A stretch of DNA of 64,000 bases, taken from positions 1-64,000 of the forward strand of contig NZ_RXZH01000006.1 of NCBI RefSeq assembly GCF_003970385.1, read 5' to 3'. Source of the DNA: Vibrio aquaticus. GTDB lineage: Bacteria > Pseudomonadota > Gammaproteobacteria > Enterobacterales > Vibrionaceae. Under the pieces are notes generated by a model. It worked only from the letters and a program-made list of their open reading frames with translations. It searched no databases and had not been told where the DNA came from. Position numbers and translations under genes: made by a program. Positions 1-9,785 of the stretch are shown piece by piece (position 1 is the stretch's first letter; each line of letters begins with the position of its first letter).

Positions 1-31
1 CCCCATGTGAGAGTAGGACATCGCCAGGCTT
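1..31 (+). rRNA. rrf: 5S rRNA, 3' end only
   Basis: The window opens inside the last bases of a 5S rRNA gene. The tail, CCCCATGTGAGAGTAGG followed by ACATCGCCAGGCT, has the conserved loop-E/helix-I form seen in Vibrio 5S. The rest of the rRNA operon lies upstream of the window. tRNA-Asp follows 40 bases later, a common arrangement at the end of Vibrio rRNA operons. The exact 3' end is judged by homology. Confidence 0.85.
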
Positions 32-71
32 TAAATTATGGAACCATGCCTAAGGGCATGTTTACCACTGC

Positions 72-148
72 GGAGTGGTAGTTCAGTTGGTTAGAATACC
101 GGCCTGTCACGCCGGGGGTCGCGGGTTCGAGTCCCGTCCACTCCGCCA
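72..148 (+). tRNA. tRNA-Asp (GTC)
   Basis: A full 77-base cloverleaf. The acceptor GGAGTGG pairs with CCACTCC, the anticodon stem CCGGC/GCCGG frames the loop CTGTCAC with anticodon GTC at 106-108, and the T-arm contains GGTTCGAGTCC. G is the discriminator and CCA is encoded. It is the distal gene of the rRNA operon and is followed by a terminator at 157-183. Confidence 0.97.
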
Positions 149-156
149 CTTATCAG

Positions 157-183
157 AAAGCCTAGTCTTACGACTAGGCTTTC
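157..183 (+). terminator. Rho-independent terminator of the rRNA/tRNA-Asp operon
   Basis: Stem AAAGCCTAGTC / GACTAGGCTTT with a TTAC loop sits just after tRNA-Asp. The T-tract is short (TTTCG), so the end may be partly processed rather than fully terminated here. Confidence 0.7.
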
Positions 184-260
184 GTCGTTTCTGGGGTATG
201 GTTATGTAGAGCAACAGCCCAGCCAGACTTACGAATTCAGCCATTCCCCCATTTATAGAT

Positions 261-289
261 AAGCCCTGCTAGATATAGCAGGGCTTTTT
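261..289 (+). terminator. Second terminator hairpin after the rRNA operon
   Basis: Stem AAGCCCTGCT / AGCAGGGCTT with loop AGATAT, followed by TTTTT. It is a stronger terminator than the first one and probably backs it up before the dedA-family gene. Confidence 0.8.
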
Positions 290-437
290 GGTATGCGAAA
301 AACAAGTTGTTATATACAAAAAGCGTATTTAGCTCTTGATATTCTTTCTAATCTTAACGATTGAAGATCGCGTTTGCAGTCACGCGTTGTCAGATATACA
401 ACAGAGTATTACTTCATATCTGGCTAAGGATTACGAT

Positions 438-1121
438 ATGTTAGATGCTCTTTTCTCTGTTCTTATCGCCCTTTGGAATCAGGATTTCTCTGTACTGCAA
501 AGCCCGGAAAGTGCAATCATGATCTACACCGTGGTTGGTGCTCTGATATTTCTAGAGAGTGGGTTTATCCCTGCTGCGCCTTTTCCTTGCGATAGTGTTG
601 TGGTTCTTTCAGGTACATTAGCTGCCGTAGGTGTACTAAACCCTATCGTAGTTCTATTGCTTATTTGTGTATGCGCAGCTTTAGGAAGTTGGGCAGGCTA
701 TTTACAAGGAACTTGGTTAAATAGGCTGCCTAAAGTGCAAGGGTGGGTAAAGGCTGTACCTAAGAATCGTATGCAGCAAGTCGATAGCCTGCTTGGCAAA
801 CATGGTCTCATTGCTTTGTTCAGCGCTCGATTTATTCCCGTGGTACGTTCATTATTGCCGTTGATGATGGGAATGCGAGCAAGTCAGGTTAACAAGTTCC
901 ACTACTTCTCTTGGTTAAGTGCAATTCTATGGACGTTATTACTGTGCTCGTTTGGTATGCTGTTACCTATGCTTCCTGAAGCGGTGAGCAAGTATATTAC
1001 GGCTGCTCTCATGGCAGCTCCTGTGATTACCTTATGCGTAGCGCTTTCAAGTCTTCTAGTGATTAAGTTACGAAGAGTAGCAGCTAAACCTGAACCTCAA
1101 AGTGTCCGTGACGATCTTTAG
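438..1121 (+). CDS. DedA-family membrane protein
   Basis: 227-residue inner-membrane protein of the DedA/SNARE-associated family. Family members such as E. coli YqjA, YghB and YohD support undecaprenyl-phosphate or polyprenyl lipid recycling, envelope integrity and membrane potential. Family marks are the re-entrant segment FLESGFIPAAPFPCDSVVVLSG near residues 40-65, the ARFIPVVRSLLPLMMGM segment around 135-150 with its conserved Arg and Pro, and several hydrophobic spans. I chose ATG 438 because AAGGA lies 8 bases upstream and the length fits the family. A TTG at 336 would add 34 residues without a visible ribosome site. It stands alone and ends in a shared terminator at 1134-1162. Which lipid it moves cannot be read from sequence. 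Confidence 0.88.
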   Translation: MLDALFSVLIALWNQDFSVLQSPESAIMIYTVVGALIFLESGFIPAAPFPCDSVVVLSGTLAAVGVLNPIVVLLLICVCAALGSWAGYLQGTWLNRLPKVQGWVKAVPKNRMQQVDSLLGKHGLIALFSARFIPVVRSLLPLMMGMRASQVNKFHYFSWLSAILWTLLLCSFGMLLPMLPEAVSKYITAALMAAPVITLCVALSSLLVIKLRRVAAKPEPQSVRDDL

Positions 1122-1133
1122 ACTCCAGTTACT

Positions 1134-1162
1134 AAAAAGCAGCTCAGAGAGCTGCTTTTTTA
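1134..1162. terminator. Bidirectional terminator between convergent genes
   Basis: AAAAAGCAGCTC / GAGCTGCTTTTT stem with an AGA loop, with A-tract on one side and T-tract on the other. It lies between the dedA-family gene (plus) and the antiporter gene (minus) and can serve both. Confidence 0.85.
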
Positions 1163-1186
1163 GTTATTGCCTAAGCAAACATAGTC

Positions 1187-2488
1187 TTATTTCAGCTCGG
1201 TTTCTTCTGAGTCCATTTCTTTCTGAGCTTGCTTTGCTTTTTCAATCATTGGTGTAATCGTCGAACCTTGAATTAGGATAGAAAAAACCACCACAGAGTA
1301 GGTCATGACCAAAATGATCTCTTTTACATCGATCAACTTGTCTTGAATTACCCAAATACCAGATGGGATAGATAGCGCCATTGCGAGAGCTAGACCGCCT
1401 CTGAGCCCTCCCCAGGTTAATATGTTCACAGAGTAAGGGTTATATTTGCGATAACGCTTAAAGCCTAAATAAGACAGAAATACGCTGATATATCGAGCCG
1501 CGAGTACTAGGGGAATAGAGAACGCCATGAGGATCCAGTCTTCTTTATGGAACTCGAACAAGAGCATCGACATACCAATTAATAAGAACAGAACGCCATT
1601 TAAAAACTCATCAATCAATTCCCAGAAGTGGTCTAGATGATCTTCACTCTCTTTAGAGAACCCAATAAAGCGAGTCCAGTTACCGATCATAATTCCTGAA
1701 ACAACCATAGCTAAAGGCCCAGAGACGTGAATCACTTCTGCAAATGCATAGCCAGCGGTTGGAATACCGATGGTTAACAACAGCTCCATTGAGTGATCGT
1801 CGGTAGCACTGATCAAATAGTGGAATACCAGTCCAAGGACAAAGCCGTAAGCGATGCCTCCAAGCGCTTCTTGGGCAAACAGCATCGTCACACTGCCAAC
1901 CGTTGGGGCCTCTGTGCCAAATGCGATGGTGAAGAGTGTTACGAAAATAACTAAGCCAAAGCCGTCATTAAATAATGATTCTCCTTCGATCTGAGTCGAG
2001 ATTCGTTTCGGAGCATCTAACTTTTTAACGATAGCGAGTACAGCAATTGGGTCAGTTGGTGAGATAAGAGCCCCAAACAGCAAGCAGTACACAAGATCAA
2101 ACTGGATTCCGATTAGCTGACAAAATCCGTACAGAGCAAAACCGATGAAGAAGGTAGAAAACAAAGTTGCAGCTAATGCTAGTACTGTTATTTCCCATTT
2201 CTGATCTTTTAGGTTAGGTAATTTGATACCTAAGCCTCCGGCAAACAGCAGGAATCCGAGAATCCCTTTTAGAAGGAAGTCCTCAAAGTTAATGCTTGCG
2301 ACCGTATCTGATGCGATCTCCGTCAGTTGAAACCAATCATTCTGACCAGCAATGAGGATCAAAAGTGATAGCATCATTGAACCAGCGGTGATAGCGATGG
2401 TCGTTTGCATTTTTCCTATCTTGCTGTTTACGAATGCGATAAGCATGGCTGCAGCAGATAAAAAGCACAGGGTGTAATAGACCGACAT
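1187..2488 (-). CDS. CPA1-family Na+/H+ antiporter
   Basis: 433-residue inner-membrane cation/proton exchanger of the CPA1 (NhaP/NHE-like) family. About 12 hydrophobic spans cover the whole length. Diagnostic motifs are SPTDPIAVLAIVKK with the ion-binding Asp, EGESLFNDGFGLV, and GGLRGGLALAMALS near the C-terminus. The start at 2488 gives an N-terminus that enters the first membrane span at once; a start at 2566 would add 26 polar residues that look non-native. The C-terminus is short and acidic with no TrkA-C domain. The likely role is sodium extrusion and pH homeostasis, fitting a marine lifestyle. It is transcribed alone, divergent from metH. Ion preference (Na+ or K+) is not decidable from sequence. 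Confidence 0.88.
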   Translation of the reverse strand: MSVYYTLCFLSAAAMLIAFVNSKIGKMQTTIAITAGSMMLSLLILIAGQNDWFQLTEIASDTVASINFEDFLLKGILGFLLFAGGLGIKLPNLKDQKWEITVLALAATLFSTFFIGFALYGFCQLIGIQFDLVYCLLFGALISPTDPIAVLAIVKKLDAPKRISTQIEGESLFNDGFGLVIFVTLFTIAFGTEAPTVGSVTMLFAQEALGGIAYGFVLGLVFHYLISATDDHSMELLLTIGIPTAGYAFAEVIHVSGPLAMVVSGIMIGNWTRFIGFSKESEDHLDHFWELIDEFLNGVLFLLIGMSMLLFEFHKEDWILMAFSIPLVLAARYISVFLSYLGFKRYRKYNPYSVNILTWGGLRGGLALAMALSIPSGIWVIQDKLIDVKEIILVMTYSVVVFSILIQGSTITPMIEKAKQAQKEMDSEETELK

Positions 2489-2591
2489 GGGATTCTCAGT
2501 ATGTAACAAATTATGAATAAGAATTTTCTGCCTACTGTGCTCAAATAGCAAACATTTTTTTGTCATATCAAAGTCATTAACTTCCTTGTTT

Positions 2592-2607
2592 AGACGTCTA
2601 GACTCCT
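2592..2607. promoter_or_regulatory. MetJ operator (two met boxes) before metH
   Basis: A perfect 8-bp met box AGACGTCT at 2592-2599 is followed directly by AGACTCCT (6 of 8). Tandem 8-bp boxes are the known binding unit of the MetJ repressor with S-adenosylmethionine. The site is 50-66 bases before the metH start, so SAM-dependent repression of metH is a firm inference. Confidence 0.85.
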
Positions 2608-2657
2608 TTTGAATGTGTGATAGGATGGCATGATAACTAAAGGAATGAGGCTGTACT

Positions 2658-5600
2658 GTGGGAAGTAATGTAAGGCAACAGATTGAAGCTCAATTAAAGC
2701 AACGTATCTTATTGATTGATGGTGGTATGGGCACCATGATTCAAGATTACAAATTGGAAGAACATGATTACCGCGGTGAACGGTTTTCAGACTGGCATTG
2801 TGATTTAAAAGGTAACAACGACCTTTTGGTTCTTTCTCAGCCTCAGTTGATCAAAGATATCCACGCAAAGTACCTAGAAGCGGGTGCGGATATTCTAGAG
2901 ACCAACACCTTCAACGCAACCACGATTGCTATGGCTGATTATGAGATGGAAAGCCTTAGCGAAGAAATTAACTTCGCAGCTGCGAAATTAGCACGTGAAG
3001 CCGCAGATGAATGGACGGTAAAAACACCTGAAAAACCTCGTTATGTCGCAGGGGTTTTAGGCCCAACTAACCGCACTTGTTCTATCTCTCCCGATGTTAA
3101 CGATCCAGGCTACCGTAATGTGAGCTTCGATGAACTTGTTGCAGCATACTCGGAATCAACTAAAGCTCTGATTAAGGGAGGTTCAGACCTCATCTTGATC
3201 GAAACCATTTTTGATACATTGAATGCTAAAGCGTGTGCATTCGCGGTCGAGACTGTTTTTGAAGAACTTGGCTTCTCATTACCAGTGATGATTTCTGGTA
3301 CGATTACAGATGCCTCTGGTCGAACACTGTCAGGCCAAACAACTGAAGCTTTCTATAATTCACTCCGGCATGTAAATCCAATCTCATTTGGTCTTAACTG
3401 TGCTCTTGGCCCGGATGAATTGCGTCCTTATGTTGAAGAACTATCGCGTATCTCTGAATCATTTGTTTCTGCGCACCCGAATGCCGGTCTACCTAATGCG
3501 TTTGGTGAGTATGACCTTTCGCCAGAAGATATGGCGGTGCATGTCAAAGAGTGGGCAGAAAGTGGTTTTCTAAACCTCATTGGTGGCTGCTGTGGTACCA
3601 CCCCTGAGCATATTCGCCAAATGGCTAAAGCAGTTGAAAGCGTTAAACCTCGCGCTTTACCTGAGCTGGTCACAGCCTGTCGCCTCTCTGGCCTAGAGCC
3701 CCTAACAATTGAAAAAGAGACACTGTTTATTAACGTTGGTGAACGTACCAACGTGACAGGCTCAGCTCGATTCAAACGTCTAATAAAAGAAGAGTTGTAT
3801 GATGAAGCACTAGAAGTTGCTCGTCAGCAGGTTGAGAACGGTGCACAGATCATCGATATCAACATGGATGAAGGTATGTTGGATGCTGAAGCGTGTATGG
3901 TGCGCTTCCTGAATCTTTGTGCATCTGAGCCTGAAATCTCGAAAGTACCTATCATGGTCGATTCTTCTAAGTGGGAAGTGATTGAAGCTGGTTTGAAGTG
4001 TATTCAAGGTAAAGGCATCGTTAACTCCATTTCGCTGAAGGAAGGCAAAGAGAAGTTCGTTGAGCAAGCTAAGCTGATTCGCCGCTACGGTGCTGCTGTT
4101 ATCGTTATGGCGTTTGATGAAGTCGGTCAGGCCGAAACGCGTGAGCGTAAGCTAGAGATCTGTACCAATGCCTACAATATTTTAGTTGGTGAAGTCGGTT
4201 TCCCGCCGGAAGACATCATCTTTGACCCTAATATCTTCGCAGTTGCTACAGGTATTGAAGAACACAACAACTACGCAGTGGACTTCATTGAAGCCGTTGC
4301 TGATATTAAGCGAGATTTACCACATGCAATGATTTCAGGTGGTGTATCGAACGTTTCCTTCTCTTTCCGTGGCAATAACTACGTGCGTGAAGCGATTCAT
4401 GCTGTATTCCTCTACCACTGTTTCAAGAACGGTATGGATATGGGCATCGTAAATGCTGGTCAACTAGAGATCTACGATAACGTACCAGAGAAGCTCCGAG
4501 AGGCAGTGGAAGATGTGGTCCTTAACCGTCGTGATGATGGTACTGAGCGATTACTTGATATCGCCGCAGAGTATGCCAATAAAGGTGTTGGCAAAGAAGA
4601 AGATGCCTCTGCACTGGAGTGGCGTACTTGGGCGGTTGAGAAGCGCTTAGAACATGCGTTGGTTAAAGGGATTACTGAATTTATCGTCGAAGATACCGAG
4701 GAAGCTCGAGTCAATGCTTCTAAACCATTAGAGGTGATCGAAGGGCCTTTGATGGATGGTATGAACGTGGTGGGAGATCTATTTGGTGAAGGTAAGATGT
4801 TCCTTCCTCAGGTGGTGAAATCTGCACGTGTAATGAAACAGGCGGTAGCTCATCTAGAACCTTATATTAATGCGTCGAAACAAGCGGGTTCTTCAAACGG
4901 CAAGATTTTGCTAGCGACAGTAAAAGGCGATGTTCACGATATCGGTAAAAACATTGTTGGCGTAGTACTGCAATGTAATAACTACGAAATCATTGATCTT
5001 GGCGTGATGGTGCCATGTGAAAAAATCCTTAAAGTCGCTAAAGAAGAGAATGTCGATATCATTGGTCTGTCTGGCCTGATTACCCCATCTCTGGATGAAA
5101 TGGTTCATGTCGCGAAAGAGATGGAGCGTTTGGATTTTGATTTACCATTGTTGATCGGTGGAGCAACCACATCAAAAGCCCATACTGCGGTTAAGATTGA
5201 GCAGAACTATAAGAACCCAGTGGTTTACGTAAATAATGCCTCTCGAGCGGTTGGTGTTTGTACATCATTATTGTCCGATGAGCGTCGCCCTGCGTTTGTT
5301 GAAAAGCTGGATGCAGATTATGAGCGTGTTCGTGATCAGCACAATCGTAAGAAGCCTCGTACCAAGCCCGTCACGCTTGAGCAGGCGCGTGCTAACAAGG
5401 TTGCGATTGATTGGGAAACTTACACGCCGCCAGTGCCAGCTAAACCAGGTGTGCATGTTTTTGATGACTTCGATATTGCAACATTACGTAACTACATTGA
5501 CTGGACGCCATTCTTCATGACTTGGTCGCTTGTGGGTAAGTATCCAAAGATCTTCGAGCATGAAGAAGTGGGTGAAGAAGCTCAGCGCCTGTTTGAAGAT

Positions 5601-6338
5601 GCTAATGAGTTACTTGACCGAGTAGAGAGAGAAGGCTTAATGCAAGCTCGTGGTATGTGTGCGCTTTTCCCTGCGGCGAGTGTCGGCGATGATATTGAAG
5701 TGTACACCGATGAATCTCGTACAAAAGTGGCGAAAGTACTGTGTAATCTTCGTCAGCAAACAGAGAAACCAACAGGTTTTAACTACTGTTTGTCAGATTA
5801 CATTGCGCCGAAAGAATCCGGTAAGAAAGATTGGATTGGTGCGTTCGCGGTAACAGGCGGCATTAATGAACGTGAATTAGCTGATGAATACAAAGCACAA
5901 GGCGATGACTACAACGCTATTATGATTCAAGCAGTCGCTGATCGATTAGCTGAAGCATTCGCTGAGTGTTTACATGAACGAGTGCGTAAAGAGATCTGGG
6001 GTTATGCAGCTGATGAAAATCTTTCAAATGAAGATTTGATTCGAGAAAAATACCAAGGCATTCGCCCGGCGCCAGGTTACCCTGCTTGTCCTGAGCATAC
6101 AGAGAAAGGCCCGCTTTGGGAACTTATGAATGTAGAAGAGACGATTGGGATGACGTTAACGTCAAGTTACGCAATGTACCCAGGGGCCTCTGTTTCCGGT
6201 TGGTACTTCTCGCACCCTGACTCTCGCTACTTTGCGATCGCACAGATCCAACACGATCAAGTGGAGAGCTACGCAGATCGTAAAGGTTGGAACATGCTTG
6301 AAGCGGAGAAGTGGTTGGGGCCTAACATTAACGGCTAG
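2658..6338 (+). CDS. metH: Cobalamin-dependent methionine synthase
   Basis: 1226 residues, essentially the length of E. coli MetH (1227). It transfers a methyl group from 5-methyltetrahydrofolate to homocysteine through methylcobalamin. Modules in order: homocysteine-binding domain (about 1-330, zinc cysteines in GLNCALG and [10 protein letters not shown]), pterin-binding domain (about 350-620, starting [13 protein letters not shown]), B12-binding cap and Rossmann domain (about 650-890, with the cobalt-ligand motif [10 protein letters not shown]), and the C-terminal SAM-dependent reactivation domain (about 900-1226). The start is GTG with GGAATGAGG just upstream, as in other enterics and vibrios. 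The cell therefore uses imported or synthesised B12 for methionine. A MetJ operator lies upstream and a terminator follows. Several open frames inside it on both strands are coding shadows. Confidence 0.98.
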   Translation: MGSNVRQQIEAQLKQRILLIDGGMGTMIQDYKLEEHDYRGERFSDWHCDLKGNNDLLVLSQPQLIKDIHAKYLEAGADILETNTFNATTIAMADYEMESLSEEINFAAAKLAREAADEWTVKTPEKPRYVAGVLGPTNRTCSISPDVNDPGYRNVSFDELVAAYSESTKALIKGGSDLILIETIFDTLNAKACAFAVETVFEELGFSLPVMISGTITDASGRTLSGQTTEAFYNSLRHVNPISFGLNCALGPDELRPYVEELSRISESFVSAHPNAGLPNAFGEYDLSPEDMAVHVKEWAESGFLNLIGGCCGTTPEHIRQMAKAVESVKPRALPELVTACRLSGLEPLTIEKETLFINVGERTNVTGSARFKRLIKEELYDEALEVARQQVENGAQIIDINMDEGMLDAEACMVRFLNLCASEPEISKVPIMVDSSKWEVIEAGLKCIQGKGIVNSISLKEGKEKFVEQAKLIRRYGAAVIVMAFDEVGQAETRERKLEICTNAYNILVGEVGFPPEDIIFDPNIFAVATGIEEHNNYAVDFIEAVADIKRDLPHAMISGGVSNVSFSFRGNNYVREAIHAVFLYHCFKNGMDMGIVNAGQLEIYDNVPEKLREAVEDVVLNRRDDGTERLLDIAAEYANKGVGKEEDASALEWRTWAVEKRLEHALVKGITEFIVEDTEEARVNASKPLEVIEGPLMDGMNVVGDLFGEGKMFLPQVVKSARVMKQAVAHLEPYINASKQAGSSNGKILLATVKGDVHDIGKNIVGVVLQCNNYEIIDLGVMVPCEKILKVAKEENVDIIGLSGLITPSLDEMVHVAKEMERLDFDLPLLIGGATTSKAHTAVKIEQNYKNPVVYVNNASRAVGVCTSLLSDERRPAFVEKLDADYERVRDQHNRKKPRTKPVTLEQARANKVAIDWETYTPPVPAKPGVHVFDDFDIATLRNYIDWTPFFMTWSLVGKYPKIFEHEEVGEEAQRLFEDANELLDRVEREGLMQARGMCALFPAASVGDDIEVYTDESRTKVAKVLCNLRQQTEKPTGFNYCLSDYIAPKESGKKDWIGAFAVTGGINERELADEYKAQGDDYNAIMIQAVADRLAEAFAECLHERVRKEIWGYAADENLSNEDLIREKYQGIRPAPGYPACPEHTEKGPLWELMNVEETIGMTLTSSYAMYPGASVSGWYFSHPDSRYFAIAQIQHDQVESYADRKGWNMLEAEKWLGPNING

Positions 6339-6358
6339 ACGCAACGGTTAGATAAAAG

Positions 6359-6393
6359 AAAAGCGCAGTAGTGATTGCTACTGCGCTTTTTTG
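6359..6393. terminator. Terminator between metH and mgtE
   Basis: AAAAGCGCAGTAG / CTACTGCGCTTTT stem with a TGATTG-type loop and a T-run. It lies between the convergent metH and mgtE genes and can act in both directions. Confidence 0.88.
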
Positions 6394-6411
6394 TTTCTAT
6401 CGACTGATGAA

Positions 6412-7767
6412 TTAAATCAGGATGGTGGCGAGCCCTAAGAATACCGATAAACCGATCACATCGGTGACTGTCGTCAGAGCCATACCTCCGGCCAAAGCGG
6501 GGTCTATGTTCATCTTTTTAAGTAGAATAGGAATGCTTACCCCTGCAATACCCGCAACGAGTAGGTTGGTCAGCATAGCGGCGGAGATAATCCCACCTAA
6601 CATCCAGTTGCCTTTCCATGCCACGACAATACCACCAATGATCAACGCCCACATAATGCCATTGAGCAAGCCGATAGCGGCTTCTTTCATTAATAGTTCG
6701 CGCTTGTTCGAATCACCGATATGACCCAAGGCTAAACCGCGAATCACTAGAGCAACAGTTTGGTTACCCGCAACGCCACCCATTGACGGGACAATCGTCA
6801 TGAGTACGGCAATAGCAGCCATTTGATCGAGAGTTGCTTCAAACATATTGGAAACAGAAGCGGCAGCTAAGGCTGCAAGTACGTTTGCACCTAGCCAAAC
6901 ACTTCGTTTACGAGCCGATTTTACGACAGGCGCAAAGGTATCTTCATCGTCATCCATACCGGCCATGCTCATCATCGAGTGTTCGGCATCTTCACGGATA
7001 ACGTCTACTACGTCATCAATGGTAATACGGCCAACAAGGTGTTGGTTTTCATCGATAACAGGGGCAGAGACCCAATTACGGCGCTCGAAGAGACTCGCGA
7101 TATCAGAGTCGCTCATCGTCACCTCGATCGCTTCATCCGCGTCTTCCATAACATCACTGACTTTGATATCGGGTTGAGTAGTGATCAGCGTTGTGATCGG
7201 CAATTCACCGATTAAGCGATTCTCTTCATCAATGACGTACAACGCATCGGTCGCCTCAGGAAGCTCACCTTTCATACGTAGGTAACGTAGAACAACATCG
7301 ACATCGACATCACCACGAATGGTAATGACATCAGTGTTCATCAAACTACCCGCAGTATCTTCTGGATAAGAGAGGGCGGTTTCGACGAGTAGACGCTCAG
7401 CGGCATCCATTTGGGCTAGAACTTCACGAGAGACATCATCAGGAAGGCTACGAAGTACGTAGGCGACATCATCGGTCTCCATACCTTCTGTCGCTTCTGC
7501 CAACATCTCTGGGGCCATCTTAGACACCAGGTCGTCTTTGACATCTTCGTTTAGCTCATCGAGGATTTCACCATAGTCCTCTGGATCCGTTAGTTGCCAA
7601 AGGACTTCACGACTTTTTCGAGGAGAGGCTTCTAATAGATGCGCAATATCTTCAGGTTCCATGTCCTGCAGCTGACGGCGGACATGAACAAAGCGGCCAT
7701 TTTCTAGAGCTTCTGTGACTTCTTGGAGGGCTTGGTGAGCTTGGTCAAATTCAATCTGCTCTGCCAT
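6412..7767 (-). CDS. mgtE: MgtE-type magnesium transporter
   Basis: 451-residue Mg2+ channel. Order of domains: helical MgtE N domain (about 1-130, many Glu/Asp), two CBS domains (about 140-260) that sense cytoplasmic Mg2+, a plug helix, then five membrane spans (about 285-451). The conserved pore signature PSMGGVAGNQ and the last-helix motif DPALAGGMALTTVTDVIG, which carries the Mg2+-coordinating Asp, are both present. AGGGGG precedes the ATG. It is a single-gene unit convergent with metH and upstream of ptsO on the same strand, separated by about 100 bases. I see no M-box riboswitch in the short leader. Confidence 0.95.
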   Translation of the reverse strand: MAEQIEFDQAHQALQEVTEALENGRFVHVRRQLQDMEPEDIAHLLEASPRKSREVLWQLTDPEDYGEILDELNEDVKDDLVSKMAPEMLAEATEGMETDDVAYVLRSLPDDVSREVLAQMDAAERLLVETALSYPEDTAGSLMNTDVITIRGDVDVDVVLRYLRMKGELPEATDALYVIDEENRLIGELPITTLITTQPDIKVSDVMEDADEAIEVTMSDSDIASLFERRNWVSAPVIDENQHLVGRITIDDVVDVIREDAEHSMMSMAGMDDDEDTFAPVVKSARKRSVWLGANVLAALAAASVSNMFEATLDQMAAIAVLMTIVPSMGGVAGNQTVALVIRGLALGHIGDSNKRELLMKEAAIGLLNGIMWALIIGGIVVAWKGNWMLGGIISAAMLTNLLVAGIAGVSIPILLKKMNIDPALAGGMALTTVTDVIGLSVFLGLATILI

Positions 7768-7876
7768 TTTTTCCCCCTGACTCTATATGATTACAATGGT
7801 ATGGATAGTAACGTAATTTTAGAGCGTATTTAATAAGTTAATGTTAAGGAAGGTCATTTAATCGTTGAGAGGTGCG

Positions 7877-8155
7877 TTATTCATCCTCATCAAACTTATC
7901 TTCGATAAGGTGGCAAACGGCTTCCAGTGCGGGGTGAGCGTCATTTCCTTCAGCGCTGATGGTGACATGCTCGCCTTGAGCGGACTCAAGCATTAATAAC
8001 CCCATCACACTGTCTGCAGTCGCTTCTTTACCTTCGTGGTTTTGAATAGTGAGTATCGCGTTGAATGACTGAGCAAGCTCAACCAGTTTTACAGCAGCAC
8101 GAGCATGGAGCCCTAAACGATTTTGAATTAAGACGGTGCGGCTTTGCTGCTGCAT
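7877..8155 (-). CDS. ptsO: HPr-like phosphocarrier NPr of the nitrogen PTS
   Basis: 92-residue HPr-family protein. The phospho-acceptor His17 lies in LGLHARAA, and the regulatory-Ser region reads [15 protein letters not shown]. NPr takes phosphate from EI-Ntr (PtsP, not in this window) and passes it to PtsN encoded two genes upstream. It is the last gene of the rpoN-hpf-ptsN-rapZ-ptsO run, 3 bases after rapZ. The acidic C-terminus (DKFDEDE) is ordinary for NPr. Its role is regulatory rather than sugar uptake. Confidence 0.95.
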   Translation of the reverse strand: MQQQSRTVLIQNRLGLHARAAVKLVELAQSFNAILTIQNHEGKEATADSVMGLLMLESAQGEHVTISAEGNDAHPALEAVCHLIEDKFDEDE

Positions 8156-8158
8156 ACA

Positions 8159-9022
8159 CTATTCCTTGTGGTTTTTCTCTAATGAAGCGTGGCGGATTTG
8201 AACTTGATGACCTAACTGCGCAAAGTATTCGCCAATCTGCTGAGTCAGATAAACCGAGCGATGTTTTCCACCGGTACAACCAATGGCAACCGTGAGGTAA
8301 CTGCGGTTGTTTTTTTCGAGCAGAGGTAACCAGTTTTCAATGAACTTCTGGATCTGCTGTTTCAGATCCATCACTTCTTGGTGGCCTTCTAAGAATGATT
8401 TTATTGGTGCGTCCAAACCTGTCAGAGGGCGTAAATCAGGTTCCCAATGTGGGTTTGGCAAAAAGCGCACATCAAAGACATAATCCGCATCACTCGGTAG
8501 GCCGTATTTAAAACCAAATGATTGGAATACCATCACGAGGTCTTTACGTTCACGGCCCTCGACTCGCATTCTGACCGTTTCACTCAAATCGTGCAGAGAT
8601 TGCTGGCTACTATCAATGACGAGATCGGCATTCTCTTTTAAAGGAGAAAGAATACAGCGCTCCTTTTCAATGGCTTGCTCAAGTGAGGTGTTTTCTAAGC
8701 TCAATGTGAGAGGGTGAATACGGCGTGTTTCACTGTAGCGCTTAAGCAGGGTTTCTTTATTCGCGTCCAAGAACAGGACACTAAGATCAGAACTCTGTTT
8801 AAGCTTAGCTAATACATCTTCTACCAGGTTTGGTTCGGCAGGCAGGTTGCGGATATCAATACTGACCGCGACATTTTGCTTACTCGACTGGACAGAAGTG
8901 ACAAACGTATCGAGCATGTCGACAGGAAGATTATCAACACAGTAATAGCCAAGATCTTCAAGAACGCGTAAAGCGACACTTTTGCCGGCACCTGAGTAAC
9001 CACTGACTACAATAAGGCGCAT
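8159..9022 (-). CDS. rapZ: RNase adapter protein / nucleotide-binding RapZ
   Basis: 287 residues. The N-terminal P-loop reads GYSGAGKS (residues 8-15), and the C-terminal domain ends in the conserved [12 protein letters not shown] segment followed by a basic tail. In E. coli RapZ delivers the GlmZ small RNA to RNase E and senses glucosamine-6-phosphate. Here glmS itself lies at 57140, so the GlmY/GlmZ circuit may operate, but no GlmZ gene is seen in the window. Its start overlaps the ptsN stop by one base (TAATG type), so translation is probably coupled. Confidence 0.95.
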   Translation of the reverse strand: MRLIVVSGYSGAGKSVALRVLEDLGYYCVDNLPVDMLDTFVTSVQSSKQNVAVSIDIRNLPAEPNLVEDVLAKLKQSSDLSVLFLDANKETLLKRYSETRRIHPLTLSLENTSLEQAIEKERCILSPLKENADLVIDSSQQSLHDLSETVRMRVEGRERKDLVMVFQSFGFKYGLPSDADYVFDVRFLPNPHWEPDLRPLTGLDAPIKSFLEGHQEVMDLKQQIQKFIENWLPLLEKNNRSYLTVAIGCTGGKHRSVYLTQQIGEYFAQLGHQVQIRHASLEKNHKE

Positions 9023-9468
9023 TATTGGCTAACCATGATGTCGTAGAGCTCTTGGTCGGAGCTGGCTTTACGAAGTTGTTTTAAGATCTGCTTGTCGTTG
9101 AGACGTTCTGCCATACTAGAAAGAGTTTTAAGGTGCTCTTTACATTGTGCGTCAGGCACAAGAAGAGCAAAAAGTAGGTCAACAGGACGGTTATCGATGG
9201 CATCAAATTCTACCGGGGACTCGCACTGAAGTAGAACAGCGACCGCTTTATCACTGGAGTGCATACGAGCATGGGGAATGGCTATTCCATTTCCAATGCC
9301 AGTACTGCCCATTTTTTCACGGCTGAGCATACATTCAAATAGCTCGGTAGAGTTTTGCCCGGTTTGTTCAGCAACTAAATCGCTGATCATTTCTAGGGCA
9401 CGTTTTTTACTAGTGCACTGGACTGCACTTTTGGTGCAGTCCAGTGTAAGGATTTCGCTTAATTGCAT
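9022..9468 (-). CDS. ptsN: Nitrogen-PTS enzyme IIA
   Basis: 148 residues with a PTS IIA type-2 fold. The phosphorylation site His66 lies in GIAIPHARM. It is the output protein of the EI-Ntr/NPr/IIA-Ntr chain, which in other proteobacteria controls potassium transport and sigma-E/phosphate responses by protein contact. It sits 4 bases after hpf and overlaps rapZ by one base. Codons 8-18 contain a perfect 13-bp inverted repeat (9416-9446), unusual inside a gene start. No membrane segment is present and length is close to the family norm. Confidence 0.95.
   Translation of the reverse strand: MQLSEILTLDCTKSAVQCTSKKRALEMISDLVAEQTGQNSTELFECMLSREKMGSTGIGNGIAIPHARMHSSDKAVAVLLQCESPVEFDAIDNRPVDLLFALLVPDAQCKEHLKTLSSMAERLNDKQILKQLRKASSDQELYDIMVSQ
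9416..9446 (-). other. Strong hairpin inside the start of ptsN
   Basis: CACTGGACTGCAC and GTGCAGTCCAGTG form a 13-bp perfect stem with a 5-base loop, 22-52 bases into the ptsN reading frame. It encodes part of [12 protein letters not shown]. It could slow initiation or mark an mRNA processing point; function is unknown. Confidence 0.6.
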
Positions 9469-9472
9469 GGTG

Positions 9473-9760
9473 TTAGTGAGCGTTTAGCTTCTCTTTGTGC
9501 TTGTTTAGCTGTCGTACTAATTTGTCGACTAAGGAATCAATGGCTGCATACATGTTTTCATCATCCGATGAGGCATGAATTTCACCTTGATTGACGTGAA
9601 GGGTAGCTTCTGCGATTTGGTTAAGTTTTTCAACTTTTAATACCACATGAACGCTATTGATATGGTCGAAAAAGCGTTCAAGCTTCTGAAATTTTTCATT
9701 AACGTAGTCTTGCATTGAATCGGTTAGATCAACGTGATGGCCAGTAAGATTAATTTGCAT
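9473..9760 (-). CDS. hpf: Ribosome hibernation promoting factor
   Basis: 95-residue short-form HPF (YhbH) of the HPF/YfiA family. It begins MQINLTGHHVDLTDSMQDYV and carries the KLERFFDHI segment typical of the family. The protein binds the 30S subunit near the decoding centre and helps RMF form 100S dimers in stationary phase. The lysine-rich C-terminus (LVRQLNKHKEKLNAH) is as expected for the short form. It lies 25 bases downstream of rpoN and 4 bases upstream of ptsN, the standard gammaproteobacterial order. Confidence 0.95.
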   Translation of the reverse strand: MQINLTGHHVDLTDSMQDYVNEKFQKLERFFDHINSVHVVLKVEKLNQIAEATLHVNQGEIHASSDDENMYAAIDSLVDKLVRQLNKHKEKLNAH

Positions 9761-9785
9761 AGACTTTCCTTCTCGGTTAAATGCC

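Noticed and set aside
3388..5853. Several long open frames on both strands inside metH
   Set aside because: They lie wholly within a well-supported 1226-codon gene, lack ribosome sites and have no recognisable protein pattern.
7768..7876. Possible magnesium riboswitch before mgtE or ptsO
   Set aside because: The gap is too short and shows no M-box or ykoK-type pairing that I can trace.
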